The notes below the pieces were generated by a model, which saw only the letters and a program-made list of their open reading frames with translations, was not told the DNA's origin and did no database searches. A DNA stretch of 64,000 bases from positions 1 through 64,000 of the forward strand of contig NZ_JACHGF010000014.1 of NCBI RefSeq assembly GCF_014202275.1. Direction: 5' to 3'. Each line of letters opens with the position of its first letter. Position 1 is the stretch's first letter. Shown piece after piece: positions 41,711 to 49,206 of the stretch. The translations under genes and the position numbers were made by a program. This stretch comes from Rhabdobacter roseus (lineage in GTDB: Bacteria; Bacteroidota; Bacteroidia; Cytophagales; Spirosomataceae).

Positions 41711-42112
41711 GTGCAGGCCGATGGGCTGCATCGGGCAGCTGCTCTTCTTTCTAATACCCTGCACGAGTACCGTCCGGACGACGTGGCTGGCGTGAAGCCG
41801 GTGATCGAGCAGATCCTGGCCAAGCGTGAAGAATGGAAACGGGTGATGCTCCAGGTCGAACACGTGAAGAAAACGGGCAAGCTGCCGGATCCGGTGCAGG
41901 TACCTTCTTCAGTTCCGCCAGCCAATGGCCTGGCGGAACTGAAGCTGGAGCTGGCCCGGATAAACGTCAATATTTCCAAGACCAAGAAAAAGCTGGAGCA
42001 AAATCCTGAGCATAAGAAAGCCCAGCACTGGGCGGCGGATCTGGATAAGCTCGAAGCGCTCAAGGATGATCTGAAAACCCAAATCGTAGCCCTCACCTAT
42101 GCGACAACATAA
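41711..42112 (+). CDS. downstream half of frameshift pair (or GTG-start gene)
   Basis: 133 aa if started at GTG 41711, but the frame is open back to the A9 site at 41644, giving about 20 further codons. Helical, with a Lys/Glu/Leu coiled coil at the end (NVNISKTKKKLEQNPEHKK). It contains a 12-bp inverted repeat at 41910-41941. Overlaps the small terminase candidate by 14 nt. Probably a minor head or tail-assembly factor. Confidence 0.55.
   Translation: MQADGLHRAAALLSNTLHEYRPDDVAGVKPVIEQILAKREEWKRVMLQVEHVKKTGKLPDPVQVPSSVPPANGLAELKLELARINVNISKTKKKLEQNPEHKKAQHWAADLDKLEALKDDLKTQIVALTYATT
41910..41941 (+). repeat. 12-bp inverted repeat inside a gene
   Basis: CAGTTCCGCCAG (41910-41921) is perfectly complementary to 41930-41941 across an 8-nt loop, inside a coding region. 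Unusually stable for coding DNA; it may be a regulatory mRNA hairpin or a protein-binding site near terminase. Confidence 0.6.
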
Positions 42113-42677
42113 TAAGTACCTCGAAAAGGTATACGAGGAAATGGATATCTACCGCCAGCACCTGCTGACGGGCAAGGAGCTGACTACCCAGCAGGAAGAC
42201 ACCTTCGAGAAGATCGACGTACTGCGCGGCTGGCTCCGGCAGGGCTTCAGCGACGTCGACGTGATCAAGCTGGCCAAGAACGACCCACGCCTGCGGGTGC
42301 AGGACCGGCGCGCCCGGGAGCTGCTCAGCATGGCCTACGAGATTTTCGCCGAACTGCGGCAGCTCCGGAACCGGGATGGGATCAAATTCATGTACGCGGA
42401 GCTGATGCGCACAACCGCCCAGAAAATTTTCGAGGATTACGAAAAGCTGCGCGATTCGGGGGAAGATCACCGGGCAGCGGCGGCGTTACTGCGGGAGTAC
42501 AAAAACCTACTGAAGGAAGCAGCCACCATCGACGGGGCCTACGATACCTCCAAGGTGAAAACCGACGAGAAGAAAAAGCCCACCAAGATCGTGATCAAGC
42601 GCAAAACGGTGGTCAAGAATGGAAAAACGGAAAGTGATCACTTAACCCAGGAAGCCGAATATGAAGTCGACGAGTGA
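42099..42677 (+). CDS. probable terminase small subunit
   Basis: 192 aa, helical, with a possible helix-turn-helix (LRQGFSDVDVIKLAKNDPR) and a basic C-terminal tail rich in Lys/Thr. It overlaps the large terminase start by 17 nt, the usual arrangement for TerS-TerL. TerS recognises phage DNA for packaging. Family identity was not confirmed. Confidence 0.6.
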   Translation: MRQHNKYLEKVYEEMDIYRQHLLTGKELTTQQEDTFEKIDVLRGWLRQGFSDVDVIKLAKNDPRLRVQDRRARELLSMAYEIFAELRQLRNRDGIKFMYAELMRTTAQKIFEDYEKLRDSGEDHRAAAALLREYKNLLKEAATIDGAYDTSKVKTDEKKKPTKIVIKRKTVVKNGKTESDHLTQEAEYEVDE

Positions 42678-44154
42678 GCTGATCCAGGAAGTAGAAGTCA
42701 ATGACAAGCAGGGTGACTTCGTGGAAGCGGTGATGTACGACCTGACGGCCGAGGGTACCAAAACGGCCGCCATGATCGGCGGGATCGGTTCGGGGAAGTC
42801 GGTGGCCATGGCGCTGCTCATGCTGATCAGCAAGGAAGAACTGCCCCAGGCGAAGGGGCAGTTCGCCTGCCTTACCGTGACGCAGTTCCAGCGGGCTATT
42901 TTTCCAGGGGTGAAATCAGTTTGGCGGGAGCACTTCGACCTGCGGGAGTACGATTTCAAGAGCGGTACCGGCGACTACGTGCTCTGGCGCAAGCCTCCGG
43001 AGGATTGGGAAAGGCCCTGGCAGGAGCCCGACAACTGGGATAACTGCATCAGCTTTCCCAACGGCTGGGTGATGGAGGTATGCGGCTATAAGCTCAATCC
43101 GGATAGCCACCGCGGCCGCAACGACGATTTTGCCTTCATGGATGAAGCGCTCCTTTTTAAGCGGGAGTGGCTGAAGATCCTGGAGGGCCGGATCCGGGCC
43201 AACGTGGGCAAGTACGACTCCCCTTTTCACTGGCTGATTTCGGTATTTTCTTCCCCGCCTTACGGCAGTACCGGCGAGTGGATGTTCGACGTGGAAGAGT
43301 TTCAGAAAGAAGAGCCGGACCGGTACCTGTTTATGCAGGTGACGACTCGGGATAACGCGATTTTTTTACCTGGTAATTACATTGCCAACCTGAAAAAGAA
43401 GCTCACGAAAATTGAGTTTGACGTGGAAGTGTTGGGAAAAAGGCTCTCGAAAATACCGAAGTCTTTTTATCCTGCCCTGGATTGGGACCGCCATACCGAG
43501 ATTGACGAAGAAACTTTTTATGACCCCACCAAAGATCTGGTGGCGGTCTTTGATTTTAACGCCCACTTTACTTCCTGTACGGTTTGGCAGGACTTTGGGG
43601 AGCCACAACATTGCGTGATGAACGCTTTTGTGAAGGAGCCTGATGTAGACATGACCATGGCGCAGACCCTGGCCGTGGAGCTGCTGGACCTGCTGGACCA
43701 CCACCAGGAGCGCCGCATCGTAATCACCGGTGACCGGAATGGAAATAATAAATCGGCCGGTACCAAAATGAAAGAGGACGGTACCTGGGTAACTAATTTC
43801 GAGGAAGTGGTGGATGTTTTTGAGCAGGCTGGTTGGGAAGTAGTTTCGGCACCGCTTTCCTACAACCCCTTCAAGGATGAGATCCAGAAGCTGATGCATG
43901 GTATCCTGTCGGAGACCCGGGACGATGGCCTGCACATGCGCTTCCACCCAGTGCACGCGAAGAGTACTGTCGTATCGATGCAGCGCACGCCCATCACCAA
44001 GGACTACAAGAAGGACAAGAGCAGCGAGACCAAGAAGAGCGAGGACCAGGAGCGGGCCACCCACCTGTCGGACACGGTCGACTACTATGCGGTGTGGCGT
44101 TGCAACGGCGGGCATGCCTGGTCAGCGAGCGGCTTCGAAGTGGAGTTCCTCTGA
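42661..44154 (+). CDS. terminase large subunit
   Basis: 497 aa. ATPase domain: Walker A GGIGSGKS (residues 40-47), Walker B around DFAFMDEAL near 160. Nuclease domain in the second half: VAVFDFNAHF with the acidic metal ligand and ITGDRNG further on, as in RNase H-like TerL nucleases. It drives DNA packaging and end cutting. Placed at the right end of the late region beside the integrase, ~30 kb from the portal, a rare arrangement. Confidence 0.9.
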   Translation: MKSTSELIQEVEVNDKQGDFVEAVMYDLTAEGTKTAAMIGGIGSGKSVAMALLMLISKEELPQAKGQFACLTVTQFQRAIFPGVKSVWREHFDLREYDFKSGTGDYVLWRKPPEDWERPWQEPDNWDNCISFPNGWVMEVCGYKLNPDSHRGRNDDFAFMDEALLFKREWLKILEGRIRANVGKYDSPFHWLISVFSSPPYGSTGEWMFDVEEFQKEEPDRYLFMQVTTRDNAIFLPGNYIANLKKKLTKIEFDVEVLGKRLSKIPKSFYPALDWDRHTEIDEETFYDPTKDLVAVFDFNAHFTSCTVWQDFGEPQHCVMNAFVKEPDVDMTMAQTLAVELLDLLDHHQERRIVITGDRNGNNKSAGTKMKEDGTWVTNFEEVVDVFEQAGWEVVSAPLSYNPFKDEIQKLMHGILSETRDDGLHMRFHPVHAKSTVVSMQRTPITKDYKKDKSSETKKSEDQERATHLSDTVDYYAVWRCNGGHAWSASGFEVEFL

Positions 44155-44350
44155 GAAAAAACGTGAGGGATTTCGAGAGGGGGGGGCCTTTCAGCAATTC
44201 GTTTTTTCGAAAAATGGAAATTGCCAAAATGTCAAAGGGCGGGCCTCACTCTCGGACTTTCGGCCTCAAAAAAACTTTTTTTTCAGACAACAGACAGATC
44301 GCCAGTGGCTTGGCCGAAAAAGTGAAGCAAAAAGGGTGCAACTTTTCAAT
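44155..44350. other. non-coding gap between terminase and integrase
   Basis: About 200 nt with runs of G, A and T and no supported frame; short open frames here are weak. It could contain a packaging (pac/cos) site because it borders the terminase, but no motif is evident. Confidence 0.3.
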
Positions 44351-44392
44351 AATGGGCCTAAAAAGGTAATACTCACCCTATTTAGGCCCATT
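44351..44392. terminator. bidirectional terminator between terminase and integrase
   Basis: AATGGGCCTAAA (44351-44362) pairs with TTTAGGCCCATT (44381-44392). It lies between convergent genes and probably serves both. Confidence 0.7.
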
Positions 44393-44422
44393 CAAAAGCC
44401 CCTTTTTGAAGTCAACCTTCCC

Positions 44423-45622
44423 TTAATTGGTATGGTCTGCCGATGGTTCGGGGAAGCAGTCCAGCGCATCTTCATATAGAAAGAGCCCTAATTCCCGGAG
44501 GTATTTATCAGTGGTACTAATGTCTTTATGTCGACACTGAGCCTGAATCAGCTTAATGTCCTTCGTGGCCAGGTAGAGCGCAATTACGCCCGTGTGCTTC
44601 CAACCATAGAGATCATAATCTTGATCCGTGAGGTCAGCCCTGGCCAGAACTCTCCGGTTGTGATCATACATGTATTTATCATTCAACGCTACCGGTCCCG
44701 GCTTCCCATCCTTTGAGAATACATAATAGGTAGAAGGATACTCACGGAGTTTGTATTCTTGAATCAATACCTCCAGTCCTTTGGGGATCTTGACGTGTTC
44801 GGTTAGGTTGTTTTTGGCTAATTCAGCCGGGACTACAATCGTTTTCTTTAGGATGTGCTTGATCCGGAGCTTTTGGGCTTCCTCACGAGGTCGCAAAAAA
44901 CAATAGTATAGGAAATTAACAAACAGCCAAAGCTGATGATCTTCTACATCGTCTAGGCAAATCTTCTTGAACGTCCTGACCTGAGCGGGCGTGTACGGAA
45001 TATGCTGAGTGCTGCGGCCTTTTCTTTTTTGGAGCTTCAGGAAGGGATTATCCTTGAGTATTTCCCGGTTAATAAGAAACGCCCACATAGTCCGGAGCGT
45101 ACTGATAAAATTGCTGTAGGTCTTTTTGGCAACACCTATTTTACCTGTACGTTTGGACACCTTCGTATCCAGATGATCCGAAAAGGCAAACGCCAGCTGA
45201 TTGTTAAATTGAGAAACGGGCAAATTCAGAATCCCAGCTTTCTCCGCCCAGGCTTTGAACTCCCTAATATCTTTTTTGTAGGCAATATTAGTATTTTTAC
45301 CAACGGTCTTCCCTCGTTTATCCAGGAAGAAATCGCAGGCTTTTCCCAGCGGAGTGAGCGGGCTTATCTCAGGCTCTGGCACTTCAATAGGATCAACAAC
45401 CGCCCCAGCTTCTAACTCTTGAGTAATGATCTCAATAATGAATTTGGCCTGCTCGTAACGCTCCTTCGCCGTGGGTTGATTGACAATCACACGCTTCCTG
45501 ACCAACTGCCCCTTTTGCTCTGACCAGGCATAATAACCTACATACCATCTCTTGGAAATATCCCCATTTGAATCAAAAAGAATGGGCTCTCGGTATGGAT
45601 ATCTGGTAGGAATTTTACTCAT
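44423..45622 (-). CDS. int: tyrosine recombinase / phage integrase
   Basis: 399 aa from ATG 45622 (residues SKIPTRYPYREP); a longer frame to 45772 would run through the tRNA and attR, so it is rejected. N-terminal AP2/SAM-like DNA-binding region, then a catalytic domain with Arg in LRPREEAQKL, WKHTGV, CRHKD and the nucleophile Tyr in TTDKYL. Bacteroidota-type integrase. It recombines the tRNA-Ser 3' end; its gene sits next to attR with TGGCACT arm sites near both element ends. Confidence 0.93.
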   Translation of the reverse strand: MSKIPTRYPYREPILFDSNGDISKRWYVGYYAWSEQKGQLVRKRVIVNQPTAKERYEQAKFIIEIITQELEAGAVVDPIEVPEPEISPLTPLGKACDFFLDKRGKTVGKNTNIAYKKDIREFKAWAEKAGILNLPVSQFNNQLAFAFSDHLDTKVSKRTGKIGVAKKTYSNFISTLRTMWAFLINREILKDNPFLKLQKRKGRSTQHIPYTPAQVRTFKKICLDDVEDHQLWLFVNFLYYCFLRPREEAQKLRIKHILKKTIVVPAELAKNNLTEHVKIPKGLEVLIQEYKLREYPSTYYVFSKDGKPGPVALNDKYMYDHNRRVLARADLTDQDYDLYGWKHTGVIALYLATKDIKLIQAQCRHKDISTTDKYLRELGLFLYEDALDCFPEPSADHTN

Positions 45623-45649
45623 AAATAAGCCAAAAGATTCAACAATTTG

Positions 45650-45668
45650 CTGGCACTTATTTGGCACT
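45650..45668 (+). repeat. right arm-type integrase sites
   Basis: TGGCACT at 45651-45657 and 45662-45668 form the same 19-bp unit found at 493-511, 61 bp inside attR and just upstream of int. Likely arm sites; they may also autoregulate int. Confidence 0.65.
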
Positions 45669-45686
45669 GAGGCATTTTTTGGAAAC

Positions 45687-45721
45687 GAAAAACGCCTCAA
45701 AGTTCCTGACTGTGAGGCGTT
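45687..45721 (-). terminator. phage-supplied tRNA-Ser terminator
   Basis: AACGCCTCA (minus 45721-45713) pairs with TGAGGCGTT (45699-45691) and runs into T's leftward. It lies 8 nt after the attR repeat, so the integrated phage provides the tRNA with a new terminator in place of the one now at 342-377. Confidence 0.75.
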
Positions 45722-45728
45722 TAAGTGC

Positions 45729-45751
45729 TGCAGAGGGAGAGGGATTCGAAC
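45729..45751. repeat. attR: 23-bp direct repeat within tRNA-Ser
   Basis: Identical to 377-399. It covers the 3' acceptor strand and T-arm of the tRNA, so the tRNA is restored to full length after integration. Confidence 0.9.
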
Positions 45752-45815
45752 CCCCGGTACCTTACGGTACAACGGTTTTCAAGACCGCCGCGTTCGACCA
45801 CTCCGCCATCCCTCT
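45731..45815 (-). tRNA. tRNA-Ser(TGA)
   Basis: 85 nt without CCA. Acceptor AGAGGGA pairs perfectly with TCCCTCT; discriminator G, as expected for Ser; D-arm, anticodon loop CTTGAAA with TGA, a long variable arm (TGTACCGTAAGGTACC region) and TTCGAAT T-loop. The variable arm includes GGTACC. CCA is not fully encoded. It is the prophage attachment gene. Confidence 0.93.
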
Positions 45816-45925
45816 AGAAGATTTGCTGGGTCGCAAACGTGGTGCAAATGTAAGGAGGATTTTTTTTCAGTCAATAGTTTTGACATAAAATTTCTTCGAC
45901 AGGCGGTTCTCTGCGCGATTAGTCC

Positions 45926-45968
45926 TAATTTTGTGGCCTCAAACTACCCCCGCCCCTCGGGGTAGTTT
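45926..45968 (+). promoter_or_regulatory. purL promoter -7 box and leader hairpin
   Basis: TAATTTTG (45926-45933) matches TAnnTTTG. An 11-bp hairpin (CAAACTACCCC with GGGGTAGTTTG, 45939-45968) follows in the leader, 24 nt before the GTG start. No T-run, so it may protect or regulate the 5' end rather than terminate. Confidence 0.5.
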
Positions 45969-45992
45969 GCGTCAACTCTAACTGATAACCAA

Positions 45993-48269
45993 GTGGCTCC
46001 TACCGAAGTAACGGACGGCAACGTCCTCCCTACCGTCGAAACCGCCCGCAAGCTAGGCGTACTCCCCGAAGAGTTTGAAAAAATTAAAGAAATCCTGGGC
46101 CGTGACCCCAACTTCACCGAGCTGAGTATCTTTTCGGTGATGTGGTCGGAGCACTGCTCCTATAAAAACTCCATCGTGTGGCTCAAAACCCTCCCGCGCG
46201 ACTCCGACCGGATGCTCGCCAAGGCGGGGGAAGAAAACGCCGGCCTGGTGGACATCGGCGACGGCCTGGCCTGTAGCTTCAAGATCGAGTCGCACAACCA
46301 CCCCTCGGCGCTGGAGCCCTACCAGGGTGCGGCTACGGGCGTGGGCGGGATCAACCGCGACATCTTCACGATGGGCGCGCGGCCCATTGCCCAGCTCAAC
46401 TCGCTGCGCTTCGGCAACCCCAACCTCCCCAAAACCAAGTGGCTCGTGAAGGGCGTGGTGAAGGGCATCGGCGACTACGGCAACGCCTTCGGTATCCCGA
46501 CGGTGGGTGGTGAGGTATTTTTTGACGAATGCTACAACACCAACCCCCTCGTGAACGCCTTTTCGGCGGGGATTGTGGAGGTCGATAAGGTAGCTAAGGC
46601 TACTTCCTACGGCGTGGGCAATCCGGTGTTTATCGTGGGCTCGGCCACGGGCAAGGACGGTATCCACGGAGCTACGTTCGCTTCGGAAGATATTTCGGAT
46701 AAATCCAACGAAAAACTACCCGCCGTGCAGGTAGGCGATCCCTTCATGGAGAAGCTGCTGCTGGAAGCCACGCTGGAGATCATCGCCACGGGTCACGTGA
46801 TCGGGATTCAGGACATGGGCGCGGCGGGGATCATCTGCTCCACCTCCGAAATGAGCGCCAAGGGCGAGCACGGCATGATCATCGACCTCGACAAGGTACC
46901 TACGCGCCAGGCCAACATGCACGGCTGGGAAATCCTACTGTCGGAGTCGCAGGAGCGGATGCTGGTGGTGGTAGAGAAAGGCAAGGAGGACATCATCAAC
47001 GCCATCTTCGACAAGTGGGACCTGCACTGCGCCCAGATCGGCGAGGTAGTAGCGCCCGGCCCCCACGACACGGGCCGTCTGCACTTCTACCAGCACGGCC
47101 AGCTCATCGCGGACGTACCCGCCCACGACCTGGTGCTGGGCGGCGGCGCGCCGCAGTACCACCGCGAGTACCGCGAGCCCGCCTACTACCAGCAGTTCAA
47201 GCAATTTGATAGCAACCAGGTACCTGACGTAGCCGCTGACGAGCTCACCGCCGTAGCGAAACACCTGCTGTCGCACCCCAACATCGCCTCCAAAAAATGG
47301 GTGTACGAGCAGTACGACTCGATGGTAGGTACCGCCAACCGCAGCACCAACCGCCCCTCCGACGCCGCCCTGGTGCGCATCCGCGACGCCAAGCACCCCA
47401 ACTATAAGAAGGGCATCGCCATGACGGTGGACTGCAACAGCCGCTACGTCAACGCCGACCCCTTCGTGGGCGCGCAGATTGCGGTGTCGGAAGCGGCCCG
47501 CAACCTCACCTGCACCGGTGCCGAGCCGCTGGCCGTGACCAATAACCTCAATTTTGGCAATCCCTACGTACCGGAAGTATACTGGCAGTTTGTGCAGGCC
47601 GTCAAGGGCATGGGCGCGGCTTGTCTGAAATTTGCCACGCCAGTGACGGGTGGTAACGTGAGCTTCTACAACCAGAGCTCCGACGACGGCCCCGTGTTCC
47701 CGACGCCCACCATCGGGATGATTGGCCTGGTGGAAAACCCCGAGCACCAGATGACGCTCGACTTCAAGGCCGAAGGCGACCTGATCTACCTCGTAGGTCC
47801 CCCCCAGAACGACATCGCCTCCTCGGAGTACCTTTACTCCTACCGCGGTGTGAAGCAGTCGCCTGCGCCCGCCTTCAACCTGGACGAAGAATACACCCTA
47901 CACCAGAGCATCAAGCAGCTGATTGCGCAAGGGGTGATCGCCTCGGCACACGACGTCTCGGACGGCGGGCTGTTCGTGGCCCTGGCGGAGTCGGCGATGC
48001 CGCGCGGCCTGGGCTTTAGCATCTCGACCGACGACAACTTCCGGACCGACGCCTACCTCTTCGGCGAGGCGCAGAGCCGGGTACTGGTATCGGTGAAGCC
48101 CGAGCAGCAAGGTACCTTCCAGCAGCTGCTGGGCGCGGAGCTCAAGACCGAGCACGCCCTGCTGGGTACCGTCACGGCCGAAGGGTTCGTCGTGAACGGC
48201 CAGACGGTGCTAAGTACCGCCGACGCCAAGGACTTGTACGATAACTCACTGGGACGCCTGATGGCCTAA
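45993..48269 (+). CDS. purL: phosphoribosylformylglycinamidine synthase subunit PurL
   Basis: 758 aa from GTG 45993. Conserved PurL blocks: FSVMWSEHCSYKNS (ATP/FGAR region), KIESHNHPSALEPYQGAATGVGGI, and later GGNVSFYNQSS and SAHDVSDGGLF. It converts FGAR to FGAM with ATP and glutamine-derived ammonia in purine synthesis. The short PurL form works with separate PurQ and PurS. GGTACC words occur repeatedly within it. Housekeeping gene marking the host side of attR; followed by a strong terminator. Confidence 0.97.
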   Translation: MAPTEVTDGNVLPTVETARKLGVLPEEFEKIKEILGRDPNFTELSIFSVMWSEHCSYKNSIVWLKTLPRDSDRMLAKAGEENAGLVDIGDGLACSFKIESHNHPSALEPYQGAATGVGGINRDIFTMGARPIAQLNSLRFGNPNLPKTKWLVKGVVKGIGDYGNAFGIPTVGGEVFFDECYNTNPLVNAFSAGIVEVDKVAKATSYGVGNPVFIVGSATGKDGIHGATFASEDISDKSNEKLPAVQVGDPFMEKLLLEATLEIIATGHVIGIQDMGAAGIICSTSEMSAKGEHGMIIDLDKVPTRQANMHGWEILLSESQERMLVVVEKGKEDIINAIFDKWDLHCAQIGEVVAPGPHDTGRLHFYQHGQLIADVPAHDLVLGGGAPQYHREYREPAYYQQFKQFDSNQVPDVAADELTAVAKHLLSHPNIASKKWVYEQYDSMVGTANRSTNRPSDAALVRIRDAKHPNYKKGIAMTVDCNSRYVNADPFVGAQIAVSEAARNLTCTGAEPLAVTNNLNFGNPYVPEVYWQFVQAVKGMGAACLKFATPVTGGNVSFYNQSSDDGPVFPTPTIGMIGLVENPEHQMTLDFKAEGDLIYLVGPPQNDIASSEYLYSYRGVKQSPAPAFNLDEEYTLHQSIKQLIAQGVIASAHDVSDGGLFVALAESAMPRGLGFSISTDDNFRTDAYLFGEAQSRVLVSVKPEQQGTFQQLLGAELKTEHALLGTVTAEGFVVNGQTVLSTADAKDLYDNSLGRLMA

Positions 48270-48303
48270 GGGTACCTTGAGGTATCTGCTTGAAAGTACC
48301 TTT

Positions 48304-48350
48304 CCCCGCTTTTCCGGAATTATTCCTGGAAAAGCGGGGTTGCTTTTTTT
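48304..48350 (+). terminator. terminator after purL
   Basis: CCCCGCTTTTCC (48304-48315) pairs with GGAAAAGCGGGG (48328-48339) with a further inner pairing, then a T-run. Confidence 0.85.
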
Positions 48351-48398
48351 AAAGTACCCTTACTTAGTACGCGGAAAGTACCTCTGAGTTACTAATTC

Positions 48399-49064
48399 TT
48401 ATTTTTTAGGATAACCGTAGTAGGGGCTTTTCTTGGTAGCCGTTTCCATAAGATCATCAACCACTCTGGATGCTGCACTTCGCATACCCCTTGGCAACTT
48501 AGCATCATACTGCCAGAGAACCTTGCTCAACTCCTGATCGTACAGCTCCAAGGTTACTTTTGTATTGGAAGAATATGGTGTACCGCCATAGCGTTGAGCC
48601 GGACCGCCACCAATGAGAAAATCGAAGGTCTTAGCTTCCGAATCCGTCATTTTTCTTTTTAGTTTAAAATGTGCCGTAAGAATGGCATCCACACCAAGTA
48701 CTTCTGCTATTTCATTTGGCGAAGCCATCTTTCCTTCAAAGTACCCTGCTTCTTCTAATAATAGATTAGTATCCTGAATTCTCTGAATATCCACCAGGAT
48801 ACGCTTCTGCGTTTTCCCCATTAACATCCAGGTATAGATTCGTTGCTGGTAGTTCAATGACTCCCGTCTTTCCTGGTCCCGAAAAGCGTCAGAATTTCGT
48901 TCATTTCCCCCTTGAATTGAAACCTCCGGCGGGATGATAGCCATCATTCGGTGCGTAGAGGCACGTGCACGGGAGTCGGGGCTCTGGTAGTTTTTGGGGC
49001 CGCAGCCGCTAAATAAAAGGCTGAGACTAAGTACCAGAGCAAGAGGAGGTAGTTTTAGTGGCAT
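48399..49064 (-). CDS. lipoprotein of unknown function
   Basis: 221 aa with a signal peptide and lipobox LLFSGC, so lipid-anchored. The mature part includes a segment LVDIQRIQDTNLLLEEAGYF and an ADAxLxAHFKL-like block (LGVDAILTAHFKLKRKM) plus TLELYDQELSKVLWQYDAK, resembling periplasmic proteins of the TolB/curlin-transport CsgG-like class in secondary structure. A conserved family name is not assigned. Divergent from the ABC exporter. Confidence 0.7.
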   Translation of the reverse strand: MPLKLPPLALVLSLSLLFSGCGPKNYQSPDSRARASTHRMMAIIPPEVSIQGGNERNSDAFRDQERRESLNYQQRIYTWMLMGKTQKRILVDIQRIQDTNLLLEEAGYFEGKMASPNEIAEVLGVDAILTAHFKLKRKMTDSEAKTFDFLIGGGPAQRYGGTPYSSNTKVTLELYDQELSKVLWQYDAKLPRGMRSAASRVVDDLMETATKKSPYYGYPKK

Positions 49065-49206
49065 AAACTGGTGTGTTAAATTCTATGTGTCGCTACAAAG
49101 GTAAGGTACCTTCGCTTTTACCCAACACGATGTAACGGCCAAAGTACCCCGTCCCAAAACATTTCGCCCGCTCGGGAGTATACTTTTACAGCATTACGAC
49201 TAGGGC

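Larger units (their letters stand above)
378..45751. mobile_element. complete tailed-phage prophage integrated in tRNA-Ser
   Basis: The element runs between the two 23-bp att copies (~45.35 kb). It carries an integrase, a repressor with operators, a replication module with origin-like iterons, portal, protease, scaffold, capsid, lysis genes, tape measure, fibers and large terminase, with no obvious disrupted structural gene. Late genes all read rightward except inserted cargo. The long tape measure and lack of a visible sheath gene suggest a siphovirus. Portal and terminase lie at opposite ends of the late region, which is unusual. Whether it can be induced is not visible from sequence. Confidence 0.92.
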
